64,000 nucleotides of DNA from Thermoflexibacter ruber (GTDB lineage: Bacteria; Bacteroidota; Bacteroidia; Cytophagales; Thermoflexibacteraceae), in contig NZ_FONY01000007.1 in the NCBI RefSeq assembly GCF_900113045.1, forward strand, positions 109,252 through 173,251. The letters are read 5' to 3'. This document shows positions 8,180 through 16,480 of this stretch, in pieces; the stretch's first letter is position 1; each line of letters starts with the position of its first letter. Position numbers and translations under genes: made by a program. A model generated the notes under the pieces. The model saw nothing but the letters and a program-made list of their open reading frames with translations. It had not been told where the DNA came from and made no database searches.

Positions 8180-9292
8180 TTAAAAGAATATTCTAAAAGA
8201 AAAGATAGAACCGCCTCCATATTCTGTATTTGAGGCTTCGCCTCTCCAAACTGTACTTTGATTTGCGTGTTCGTCCCAAGTACTTCTATTTATTGTTCTT
8301 GATATAGTCGAGGTAATCCCACTATTAGGAGGCGCATATGATACGGAAAAAGTTAATGTATCTAATCCTCCTCCATCATATTCTATCCAAGTATAGGTAA
8401 TTGTTTGCCCATAGCTTGGAAGCCATGTAAACAAAAAGTTTCCAAAATAACAACCATGTTGCCCATTAGAGTGTTGTTCTGAGATACAAGTTCTTGATGC
8501 GTTGTATATGGCATCAATCACACTTGTAGGAGTACCTCCATTAGGACGTACAGAAACTACAAGTCTCATTTCCAGATTACTATCCCACCATGCCTCAAGT
8601 GCGCTTGGATTGGGTGCATATATTCTGCCAAGATACTCTGCACTATTTTCTAAACGTCCGTTTGATAGATTCCTATTTGTTGATAAAACTAAGTTTTCAA
8701 GTAAATTTCCGTTTTCATCAGTACGTTCACTTTCATTCAATACAACTACAGGCTCATTAGGTACTTTTTTAGCATCTAAAAAATGTATATTACCTTTATA
8801 GTCAATTGCTTTTAGTCGTGATATTTCTTTATCACTTTTTCCTTGTGGTATGATGACTACAAGTGGGATATGATTTTCTGTATCCCAACTTTCGCAGTTT
8901 ATAGGTACAGAAAGTTGAAATTTAGGTATTTTAGTAGCTTGTGCATGAATATTTTTGTTCTTAAGCATCAATTTTTCTCCTATTGATTTTCCATCTTTGG
9001 TTTTTATGTTTTTTAAATGATTGTAAAGAATATCATAATCTCCATCAAATTGCTTTAATGCTTCATCTTTAATAATTTTACGAATCTCAGGGTCATTCAT
9101 TTGTGCCGCAAGCGAGAAAGCTACCTTTTCAAGATTCTGATTAATTTCATCATAATCAAAACTTTTGTACTCAAGCCTCATATTAGTATTTATTAGACTA
9201 TTATCACTTTCAGGAGAAATATTTACCCCTTTATTACACGCAGAGAAAAAAGCAATGCAAAATATTGATACAAAAATTTGCAACTTTCGCAA
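8180..9292 (-). CDS. Hypothetical lipoprotein, 370 residues
   Basis: The N-terminus MRKLQIFVSIFCIAFFSAC places a lipobox cysteine at residue 19, so the protein should be lipidated and exported. Residues 40-125 are helical and charged. After about 130 the sequence becomes beta-rich with aromatic and glycine-containing loops (CESWDTENHIPLVVIIPQG, WLPSYGQTITYTWIEYDGG). I do not recognise a family with confidence; some secreted bacterial proteins annotated as DUF3103 have a similar two-part layout, which would need checking. Five 8-bp tandem repeats lie 18 bases upstream of its ATG. Confidence 0.6.
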   Translation of the reverse strand: MRKLQIFVSIFCIAFFSACNKGVNISPESDNSLINTNMRLEYKSFDYDEINQNLEKVAFSLAAQMNDPEIRKIIKDEALKQFDGDYDILYNHLKNIKTKDGKSIGEKLMLKNKNIHAQATKIPKFQLSVPINCESWDTENHIPLVVIIPQGKSDKEISRLKAIDYKGNIHFLDAKKVPNEPVVVLNESERTDENGNLLENLVLSTNRNLSNGRLENSAEYLGRIYAPNPSALEAWWDSNLEMRLVVSVRPNGGTPTSVIDAIYNASRTCISEQHSNGQHGCYFGNFLFTWLPSYGQTITYTWIEYDGGGLDTLTFSVSYAPPNSGITSTISRTINRSTWDEHANQSTVWRGEASNTEYGGGSIFSFRIFF

Positions 9293-9310
9293 AAAAACTT
9301 TGCCAGAAAA

Positions 9311-9350
9311 TTTGGAAATTTGGAAATTTGGAAATTTGGAAATTTGGAAA
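9311..9350. repeat. Five perfect 8-bp tandem repeats (TTTGGAAA)
   Basis: Five uninterrupted copies of TTTGGAAA fill 9311-9350. They lie in the 5' leader or promoter of the minus-strand lipoprotein, whose ATG is at 9292. Copy-number change by slippage would alter the spacing between promoter elements or the leader length. The remaining gap up to 9643 is AT-rich with no gene seen. Confidence 0.9.
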
Positions 9351-9643
9351 TTTTCCTTTTAATTCATTCAACATAAAATTTCAAGTTTTAGATTAATAAA
9401 TAAGTCAAATGAGTATTAATGTAGCTACATGATTATATTAGGCAAACAAGCAATAATTATTACTTATATGTCTGATTTCACGCAAAGGAAAATAAAGAGG
9501 ATGCAAAAAACTTGCATCGGTAGTTAAAAAATGTTAAATATTGTTTAGAAAATTTGATATTAATTTCTCCTTCTACCCTACTACATTTCCAATTTAATCT
9601 TTTCCCAAAACAAATTTTAAATCTAATTTTTACCCCCCTACAA

Positions 9644-9685
9644 AAAAATACCAAACTTCCCTACTTCTCACTGATAATTCGCTTA
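9644..9685 (+). repeat. 42-bp direct repeat, right copy
   Basis: Identical to 5304-5345. It lies 41 bases upstream of the S41 protease start and its last bases run into TTACTTTG, which is close to a TAnnTTTG -7 box, so this copy may also carry promoter function. The flanks on both sides differ from those of the left copy. Confidence 0.9.
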
Positions 9686-9726
9686 CTTTGTTTTTCTAAT
9701 TTCATCTTATTCTTTAACTTAAACTT

Positions 9727-12700
9727 ATGAGAAAAACGTTATTTTTCATTACTTGGCTTTGTTGCCACTGTCTTTTTGCCCAAACTAACCCCAATTGGTT
9801 TAGGTATGCGGCTATTTCGCCTGACGGCACTAAAATCGCTTTCACTTTCAAGGGGGACTTGTATGTAGTGCCTACGGCAGGGGGAACAGCACAGCCACTG
9901 ACTTTTCATGAGGCGCATGACTTTATGCCTGTTTGGAGCAAGGACGGCACGAAGATAGCCTTTGCCTCTGACCGCTTTGGCAATTTTGATGTCTTTGTGA
10001 TAGATGCTTTAGGCGGAGAACCTACTCGCCTCACCTATCATTCCAATTCTGAGTATCCTTATACTTTTAGTGCTGATGACAAATTTGTACTTTTGGGAGG
10101 ACAGCGATTAGATGCGGTTAGTCATCGTCAGTACCCTACTGCCTCTCAACCAGAGCTTTATCAAGTAGCTGTTAATGGGAGCAGGGTGCAACAGGTTTGG
10201 ACTGTACCAGCCGAGGACGTACAGGTGAGCAAGAATGGGCAATTTTACATTTACCACGACAAGAAAGGGGGAGAAAATGCTTGGCGAAAGCATCACCTCT
10301 CTGCTATTGCCCGAGACATTTGGATTTTTGACAAAAATACGGGCAAGCATCAAATGCTGACTTCTTTTGCAGGAGAAGACCGCAACCCCGTTTTTTCTCC
10401 CGATGGGAAAAGCATTTATTACCTCAGCGAGGAGAGTGGAAACTTCAATGTTCATTCATTGAATATTCAGAATCCTTCTCAAAAACAGCAAATTACTTCT
10501 TTTAAACCGCACCCTGTTCGCTTTTTGAGCATAGCTAATGAGGGTACACTTTGCTTTACCTACGATGGAGAAATTTACACCCTCAAAGCAGGGGGAAAAC
10601 CTACAAAAGTAAATATCACGATTCGTACCGAAGGGAAAAAAAACAATCAGCAAATCATCCCTATCAGTGGGAATATCAGCGAGATGTCCGTTTCTCCTAA
10701 TGGAAAAGAAATAGCCTATATCGTCAGGGGGGAGGTTTTTGCCTCTTCAGTAGAAGGAGGAGTAACCAAACGCATTACCAATACGCCTGAGCAAGAACGC
10801 TTTGTGAGTTTTTCTCCTGATGGCAATGCCATTATGTATGCCAGCGAACGCAACGGCTTGTGGAGCATTTATGAAACTAAAAAAGTAAAAAGCGATGAGC
10901 CATATTTTTATGCTTCTACTTTGCTGAAGGAGGAGGCACTGATTAAAAATCAGAATGAAAACTACCAGCCCCAATATTCTCCTGACGGAAAGGAAGTTGC
11001 CTTCATAGAAAACAGAACTTCGCTCAAAATCCTCAACCTCGCTTCTAAGCAGGTACGTACCTTGCTTACTCCCAACGAGTTATACTATATGTCAGACGGC
11101 GACCAATATTTTAGCTGGAGTCCTGACGGAAAGTGGATATTGGCAGAGTACAATCCCGTCATGGCTAACTCGGAAATTGTGCTAATACCAAGTGACGGCA
11201 AGGGCAAAATGGTAAACTTGACCGAGAGCGGCTATTCCGATTTTCGCCCTAAGTGGGTAAGTGAGGGCAAGCAAATGCTTTGGTTTAGCGACAGAGATGG
11301 CTTGCGTAGCTATGCCAACAGTGGTGCGCGCCAGTCAGACGTATATGCTACATTTTTTACCCAAGACAGTTGGGATAGGTTCAGAATGAGCAAAGAGGAC
11401 TATGCCTTGCTTAAGGAAATAGAGGAAAAAGCTAAGAAAGACAAGGAAAAAGAAAGCAAAGACAAGAAAACAGAAGTAAAAAAAGATAGTTCTTTAGTCA
11501 TTGATTTAGAGGGAATTAAAGATAGAAAAGCCCGCTTGACTATCCACTCCTCTGCTTTGAGCGATGCAGTTTTGTCCAAAGATGGAGAAACGCTCTATTA
11601 TTTAGCAAGATTTGAAAAAGGCTTAAATCTTTGGAGTACCAAATTGCGAACCAAAGAAACCAAAATGGAAATAGAATTAGGAGCAAACTTTGGCAGGCTG
11701 ACTTGGGACAAGGAAATGAAAAACTTGTTCTTATTAGCTGATGGGAGCATATCCAAAATCAATCCTGAGTCCAAAAAGAGAGAATCGGTAAGTATCAGAA
11801 GCGAACTAAACCTCAATGCCGCTGCGGAACGCCAATATATGTTTGACCATGTGTGGAGGCGTACTAAATCCATGTTTTACATTTCCAATTTTCATGGAGC
11901 AAACTGGGACGAGCTGAAGAAAGTCTATGAAGCCAAGTTGCCTGCGATAGGTACAGGTTACGAGTTTGCGGAGTTGCTTTCTGAGATGTTAGGAGAGCTA
12001 AATGTTTCGCACTCAGGGGCAAGCTATCGCTCTTTTTCTCCCAATGAGGACAATACGGCTTCTTTGGGCATTTTGATAGATTATGACTATACAGGAGAAG
12101 GCGTAAAGATAGCAGAAATTCTTAAAGGTAGTCCCTTGGATAAAGAGAACATCAAGGTTCGCAGTGGAATGATTATAGAGCAAATAGACGGCGAAGCCCT
12201 CACTGCCAACATAGATTATGCTGCCTTCCTCAATCGCAAAGCAGGGAATTTTACTGCCTTGCAAGTCTATGACCCCGATACTAAGACTCGCCAGCAAATT
12301 ACCGTCAAACCTATTTCGCTTGGAGAGGAAAATGCTTTGCTTTACATGCGTTGGGTTCGCAAAAACCAAGAAGAAGTAGAAAAACTCAGCAAGGGGCAGT
12401 TGGGTTACGTACATATACCCGGCATGAGCGATGCACCCTATCGCACTGTCTATGAGGAAGTCATGGGAAAGTACCACGATAAAAAAGGCATCATCGTAGA
12501 TACACGCTTCAATGGCGGTGGCGACCTTGTTTCTGACTTAGCCATGTTTTTCACAGGGAAAAAATTTTTAGACTACGCCATAGAAAGCCGCTCAGTGGGC
12601 TACGAACCAACTTTCCGTTGGACAAAACCAAGTTTGGCAATGTTCAACGAATCCAATTACAGTGATGGACATTGCTTTGCTTGTGGTTACAAGGACTTAG

Positions 12701-12948
12701 GTATTGGCAAAACCGTAGGAATGCCCGTCCCAGGTACGTGTAGCTTTGCAGGTTGGGAACTCTTGCAAGACGGTTTTACGCGCTGGGGTGCGGTGCCTGT
12801 CAGTGCCAAAAACAGCAAGGGCGAATGGTTAGAAAACAACCAAACAGTACCTGATTTTCAAGTAAAAAATGAGCCTGAGCAGATTAGCAAAGGCAAAGAC
12901 CAGCAGTTGGAAAAAGCAGTAGAGGAGTTGTTGAAGGTGGTGAAGTAA
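9727..12948 (+). CDS. Tricorn-like S41 serine protease with PD40 propeller repeats and PDZ domain
   Basis: The product has 1073 residues. A signal peptide (MRKTLFFITWLCCHCLFAQ) sends it to the periplasm or surface. Residues about 25-560 hold repeated WD40-like/PD40 blades (ISPDGTKIAFT, WSKDGTKIAFAS, FSPDGKSIYYLS). About 740-780 is a tricorn core segment with SHSG (Ser761-His762), 790-865 a PDZ-like domain (GSPLDKENIKVRSG), and 895-1050 the S41 domain with RFNGGGDL (929-933) and VPGTCSFAGWE (1002-1011), the region of the nucleophile serine. Tricorn homologues degrade peptides. By analogy this exported form may digest peptides for nutrition or clear misfolded envelope proteins. A Lys/Glu-rich linker lies near 570-595. 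Confidence 0.88.
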   Translation: MRKTLFFITWLCCHCLFAQTNPNWFRYAAISPDGTKIAFTFKGDLYVVPTAGGTAQPLTFHEAHDFMPVWSKDGTKIAFASDRFGNFDVFVIDALGGEPTRLTYHSNSEYPYTFSADDKFVLLGGQRLDAVSHRQYPTASQPELYQVAVNGSRVQQVWTVPAEDVQVSKNGQFYIYHDKKGGENAWRKHHLSAIARDIWIFDKNTGKHQMLTSFAGEDRNPVFSPDGKSIYYLSEESGNFNVHSLNIQNPSQKQQITSFKPHPVRFLSIANEGTLCFTYDGEIYTLKAGGKPTKVNITIRTEGKKNNQQIIPISGNISEMSVSPNGKEIAYIVRGEVFASSVEGGVTKRITNTPEQERFVSFSPDGNAIMYASERNGLWSIYETKKVKSDEPYFYASTLLKEEALIKNQNENYQPQYSPDGKEVAFIENRTSLKILNLASKQVRTLLTPNELYYMSDGDQYFSWSPDGKWILAEYNPVMANSEIVLIPSDGKGKMVNLTESGYSDFRPKWVSEGKQMLWFSDRDGLRSYANSGARQSDVYATFFTQDSWDRFRMSKEDYALLKEIEEKAKKDKEKESKDKKTEVKKDSSLVIDLEGIKDRKARLTIHSSALSDAVLSKDGETLYYLARFEKGLNLWSTKLRTKETKMEIELGANFGRLTWDKEMKNLFLLADGSISKINPESKKRESVSIRSELNLNAAAERQYMFDHVWRRTKSMFYISNFHGANWDELKKVYEAKLPAIGTGYEFAELLSEMLGELNVSHSGASYRSFSPNEDNTASLGILIDYDYTGEGVKIAEILKGSPLDKENIKVRSGMIIEQIDGEALTANIDYAAFLNRKAGNFTALQVYDPDTKTRQQITVKPISLGEENALLYMRWVRKNQEEVEKLSKGQLGYVHIPGMSDAPYRTVYEEVMGKYHDKKGIIVDTRFNGGGDLVSDLAMFFTGKKFLDYAIESRSVGYEPTFRWTKPSLAMFNESNYSDGHCFACGYKDLGIGKTVGMPVPGTCSFAGWELLQDGFTRWGAVPVSAKNSKGEWLENNQTVPDFQVKNEPEQISKGKDQQLEKAVEELLKVVK

Positions 12949-12969
12949 GAAAAACATTGGCAAGCAAAG

Positions 12970-13010
12970 ATTACCTGTTAGTACCGCGAACCTACTGACA
13001 GGTAATTTTA
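12970..13010. terminator. Terminator between convergent genes
   Basis: ATTACCTGT at 12970-12978 pairs with ACAGGTAAT at 12998-13006, followed by TTTATTTTT. It lies between the S41 protease stop and the stop of the converging TPR gene and could serve both strands. Confidence 0.75.
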
Positions 13011-13013
13011 TTT

Positions 13014-14360
13014 TTAGTTGGCACTTTTAATTCTCAACTGATAAGACGCAAAGGCTTGGGGAAAGTTGAAAGTAGGAGAACGACAGTAATTGACCTCAGA
13101 AAATATCAGTCTTTCATTAGGCATAAATGGCTCGTGTTTCAGGCTAATCAAAGGAATATCCTTAGAGGAAATGACTTTTCCCTCTAAATCAAGCCAATCC
13201 AACTGTACTATCAGTTCCCTGCAAGGTGCTGTGCCTGTATGAGTAATTTCTACATTAAGCAGGTGAATAGTAGTTGCATCGTCTTGTTCTTCTATGCTTC
13301 TATTTTGTCTTTCTTTTGCTTCAAATGTGAGATAGTCTGGTGGTACTGAAATCCATGAAAGCGGAATAGTAGGATAAACAGGATAGCTTGCTGGAGGCAT
13401 ATAACGTTGAATGACATCTACTAACAGGCGCATTTTTTTGATTTCGGTAGGTGGTTGATTGTCTTTGAAATAAATCATTCCAAAACCTTCACCAAGCGAC
13501 AAGGAAAGACGGTCTTGGGGGTGAATGGTAAATCCATCTTGATAGCGATTCATTGCATTGTTGGCATTGACTATCCACACATAGTCATCAGTCGCAACTA
13601 CTTGTTGTTTTTCATTTAAAAATTCTGCTTTTAGGCGAAGTGTTTGTATTTCAAACTTTTGCGAAGTAATTTTTCCTAAGCAAGTATAGTCTATGGAGTT
13701 GCTTCCTGTATATTCACTATGCCTAATTTCGCAATAGTTCATAGCTATATTTACGCCTTCTGCCTCCGCATGAGGGACAAACTCTACGGGAATCTGATAA
13801 GTACGCCCCTCAAAACCTGTGGGCGTAGGGTCAAAAATACCTATTTCATTCAAAAAAAATAGTGTCGTTACTGCCAAAAAAGGTAGAATAACTACCGCTA
13901 AGGCAATTTTGATTTTCCTGTTTCTTTGTTTTCTACGTTTTTCTGTGTCTAAATCCTTTAAAAGTTGGGTAGCAATGGCATGTCTTGGGGAGAGCGATAA
14001 GCATTTCTCAATGTGTATTTCCATAGCTTGGAAATCTTCTGAGCGATGAAATTTTTTCCATTTCTCGAGGTAAAAACTCGCCAATAAAGATTCAATATTT
14101 GCATCAAAGGGCTGGAGGTCTGCCGCTAACTGTAATTCTTTTTCTGCTTCTTTCCACCTTCCTGCTTCTTGGTAGGTTTGGCTACGTTGGATAGCATCTT
14201 TGACCGTTTGTGTGGCTTCTGCTAAGTCCTGCTCTGTCAAGCCAATTTCTTTAGCTATCTCCTGTATTTCTGCTTGGGTGAGCTGCTCGGCAGAACGTTG
14301 TTGCAAGTCCAACAAACGAGTGATGTACTTCTCTAACAATGGATTACTGCTCTCTTTCAT
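13014..14360 (-). CDS. TPR-domain protein with one membrane span
   Basis: The ATG at 14360 (MKESSNPLLEKY) is preferred over a TTG eight codons upstream. The 448-residue product has an N-terminal helical region, tetratricopeptide-like repeats at about 55-150 (YQEAGRWKEAEKELQLAADL and NIESLLASFYLEKWKKF), a basic stretch, then a membrane helix (AVVILPFLAVTTLFFL, about 166-182). The C-terminal 260 residues are beta-rich and probably periplasmic. TPR before a single helix suggests a cytoplasmic scaffold linked to an envelope domain. It is divergent from the ECF sigma factor gene with a 298-base gap, so it could belong to that regulon, but no function can be assigned. Confidence 0.7.
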   Translation of the reverse strand: MKESSNPLLEKYITRLLDLQQRSAEQLTQAEIQEIAKEIGLTEQDLAEATQTVKDAIQRSQTYQEAGRWKEAEKELQLAADLQPFDANIESLLASFYLEKWKKFHRSEDFQAMEIHIEKCLSLSPRHAIATQLLKDLDTEKRRKQRNRKIKIALAVVILPFLAVTTLFFLNEIGIFDPTPTGFEGRTYQIPVEFVPHAEAEGVNIAMNYCEIRHSEYTGSNSIDYTCLGKITSQKFEIQTLRLKAEFLNEKQQVVATDDYVWIVNANNAMNRYQDGFTIHPQDRLSLSLGEGFGMIYFKDNQPPTEIKKMRLLVDVIQRYMPPASYPVYPTIPLSWISVPPDYLTFEAKERQNRSIEEQDDATTIHLLNVEITHTGTAPCRELIVQLDWLDLEGKVISSKDIPLISLKHEPFMPNERLIFSEVNYCRSPTFNFPQAFASYQLRIKSAN

Positions 14361-14642
14361 GACTTTCTTGATGAATAGGTACAATCTATCAAACTTACAA
14401 AACTTTTGGCTTTAAAGCAAAAAATCATTCTTTTTCGTCTAAAATCCAAGCTCTATATATTCATTAAGTCATTCACTTGGAGTATTTTTGCTTTTGGGCT
14501 ATTTTTATTCTATAACTTAACACAAAAATAAGCTAAGCAAGTAGTTTAAATTTCTTAAAATTTGCATATCTCTCACAAAAAAATCTATTTTATTTGAGTA
14601 CAAAAATAATTTGATATTTTATTCTTTCCACCTTAGAATTTA

Positions 14643-14650
14643 TACGTTTG
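14643..14650 (+). promoter_or_regulatory. -7 box close to the ECF sigma start
   Basis: TACGTTTG matches TAnnTTTG and ends only 8 bases before the chosen ATG at 14659. Transcription would then begin at or within a few bases of the start codon, giving a nearly leaderless mRNA. No TTG at the usual 17-23 base spacing is seen upstream. Confidence 0.4.
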
Positions 14651-14658
14651 CAAATACA

Positions 14659-15243
14659 ATGGAAAATGACAGACAACTTTGGCAGGCATTTAAGCAGGGG
14701 GACAGGCACGCTTACGAGCAGATTTACCGTCTGCACGTGAGGGTGCTTTATGAATATGCTTATCGCTTTGTAGTTGATAAACAGTTTATTAGCGACTGCC
14801 TGCAAGATGTCTTTGTAGATATTTGGGAAAAAAGAGAAAAACTTGCTGAGACAGACCGCATACAATTCTACTTGATAAAAGCACTCCGCAATCGTATTTT
14901 GCGTAGTTTGGAAAAGCATAAAAAATGGATAAATGCAGACGGTCAAGAAGAAAATTTACCCTTCCAACTCATTGCTTCTGTAGAAACCCTGCTCATAGAG
15001 GAGCAGCAAAGCCAAGAATTACAGCAGCGTCTGCAACAGGCAATCCAACAACTTTCTGAACGCCAAAAGGAAGCTATTTACTTGCGCTTCTACCAAAATA
15101 TGAGCTACGAAGACATTGCTGCAATTTTGGGAGTAGAACAGCAATCCGCTTACAATCTTATTTTCAGGGCATTAGAAGTGTTGAGAAAAAAAATGAACCT
15201 CTCTATTTTAGCAATTCTTGTACTTTTGCATTTCAGATTTTAG
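14659..15243 (+). CDS. ECF RNA polymerase sigma factor of the FecI/Bacteroidota type
   Basis: The ATG at 14659 (MENDRQLWQAFKQGD) matches the usual start of these factors. A TTG-type start 16 codons upstream would add a non-homologous tail. Region 2 spans about 20-85 with YEQIYRLHVRVLYEYAYRF and FISDCLQDVFVDIWEKRE. Region 4 spans about 125-180 with LSERQKEAIYLRFYQNMSYEDIA and the helix-turn-helix ILGVEQQSAYNLIFRALEVL. At 194 residues it is of normal size. The FecR anti-sigma factor and a SusC with STN domain follow, so the expected role is to switch on the uptake genes when the transporter signals substrate. The extreme C-terminus is hydrophobic (LAILVLLHF), which is seen in several Bacteroidota ECF factors. 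Confidence 0.92.
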   Translation: MENDRQLWQAFKQGDRHAYEQIYRLHVRVLYEYAYRFVVDKQFISDCLQDVFVDIWEKREKLAETDRIQFYLIKALRNRILRSLEKHKKWINADGQEENLPFQLIASVETLLIEEQQSQELQQRLQQAIQQLSERQKEAIYLRFYQNMSYEDIAAILGVEQQSAYNLIFRALEVLRKKMNLSILAILVLLHFRF

Positions 15244-15407
15244 GTGAAACAATGCCTAAAAATCATATTCATTTGATTTAAAAAAAACTTTAAAAAATTT
15301 TTCTTGACAAGTGAGTAAGCACACCGACCTTCTGTACTTTATGGTTAGATAGAGGGCAAATTGGTAGTTGCAGTACACTTGTCTTCACAACAAAACAAAC
15401 TAAGAAA

Positions 15408-16445
15408 ATGAAAGTCGACCCAAAAAACCTCGATGATTTTTTAGTAGCAAACGATTTTGCCTCATGGGTAAAAAATCCAACGCCTGAGCGAAATGCTTTT
15501 TGGCAAAATTGGCTTGCCGAGAATCCTGAACACCAACAGAGAGTAGAGCAAGTACGTTTGATGATTTTGATGATGAAAATAGAGATAACTGACTTTGATG
15601 CTACCTCCGAAGAGGCATTGTGGCAAAAAATCCAACAGAATACAAATAAGTTGCAGGTAAGTCATAGAAAAACAGCAAAAAAAGAGACAAAAGTATTCAA
15701 CATTTTTTCCAAAAGACATTTACAAATAGCCGCAGCAATTACTGCACTGCTTTTAGTAAGTATTTTGGGCTTGCTTTATTTGCAAAATCCACAGCTAAAA
15801 CATATCACCGCTTTTGGAGAAACAAAAACTATTACCTTGCCCGATGGCTCAAAAGTAATTCTCAATTCCAATTCTCAAATAGAGTATGCGCAGGTGTGGG
15901 AAGAGGGGACAGATAGGGAGGTTTTCCTAAAAGGAGAAGCGTTTTTTCAAGTCAATAAAAGAGGAACAGTACGAAAAGATAAGTTCATTGTTCATACCGA
16001 AGGGCTTGATGTAGAGGTATTAGGCACAGAGTTCAATGTGAATAGCTACCGCAAAAAGACCAAAGTTGTCTTACAATCAGGGAAAATCAAACTCATACAA
16101 ACTGCAAGCTCACAGCCTAAAGAGGTCATCATGGCACCGGGAGAAATTGCCCAATACGATATAGTTACTAAGACGCTGAAGGTCAGAGAGGTAAAAACAG
16201 AACTTCATACTTCTTGGAAAGATAGAAAACTCATCTTTGATGGAACATCGCTACGGGACATTGCTCAGATTTTGGAGGATACTTATGGCATTAAGGTAGT
16301 ATTGGTAAACAAGGAATTGGCAGAAAGGCAGGTAACAGGGGAAATACCTATCAAGGATAAAGAGCTGCTTTTCAAAGCCTTAGCTGCTATGTATAACTTA
16401 CAAATAGAGGTTAAAAAAGACTCTTTGATAATTTCAAATAAATAA
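15408..16445 (+). CDS. FecR-family anti-sigma factor
   Basis: The 345-residue protein has a cytoplasmic N-terminal sigma-binding region (about 1-100; FLVANDFASWVKNPTPERNAFW), one membrane helix (105-125, LQIAAAITALLLVSILGLLYL) and a periplasmic FecR domain (about 130-240; TITLPDGSKVILNSNSQIEY, FLKGEAFFQVNK, LGTEFNVNSY). The C-terminal DUF4974-type domain (about 265-345; LIFDGTSLRDIAQILEDTYG) is the part expected to contact the STN domain of the cognate SusC. It lies 164 bases after the sigma gene and 35 bases before susC. An 8-base inverted repeat (GACAAGTG at 15306-15313 with CACTTGTC at 15376-15383) lies in the sigma-fecR gap. Confidence 0.93.
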   Translation: MKVDPKNLDDFLVANDFASWVKNPTPERNAFWQNWLAENPEHQQRVEQVRLMILMMKIEITDFDATSEEALWQKIQQNTNKLQVSHRKTAKKETKVFNIFSKRHLQIAAAITALLLVSILGLLYLQNPQLKHITAFGETKTITLPDGSKVILNSNSQIEYAQVWEEGTDREVFLKGEAFFQVNKRGTVRKDKFIVHTEGLDVEVLGTEFNVNSYRKKTKVVLQSGKIKLIQTASSQPKEVIMAPGEIAQYDIVTKTLKVREVKTELHTSWKDRKLIFDGTSLRDIAQILEDTYGIKVVLVNKELAERQVTGEIPIKDKELLFKALAAMYNLQIEVKKDSLIISNK

Positions 16446-16480
16446 AGGTATTATTTAAACACAAACCACTTATGTAGATT

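Noticed and set aside
9311..9350. Considered as a CRISPR-like array
   Set aside because: Units are 8 bp with no spacers; it is a simple tandem repeat.
12013..12477. 154-residue antisense frame in the S41 protease
   Set aside because: Shadow of a long, well-supported gene.
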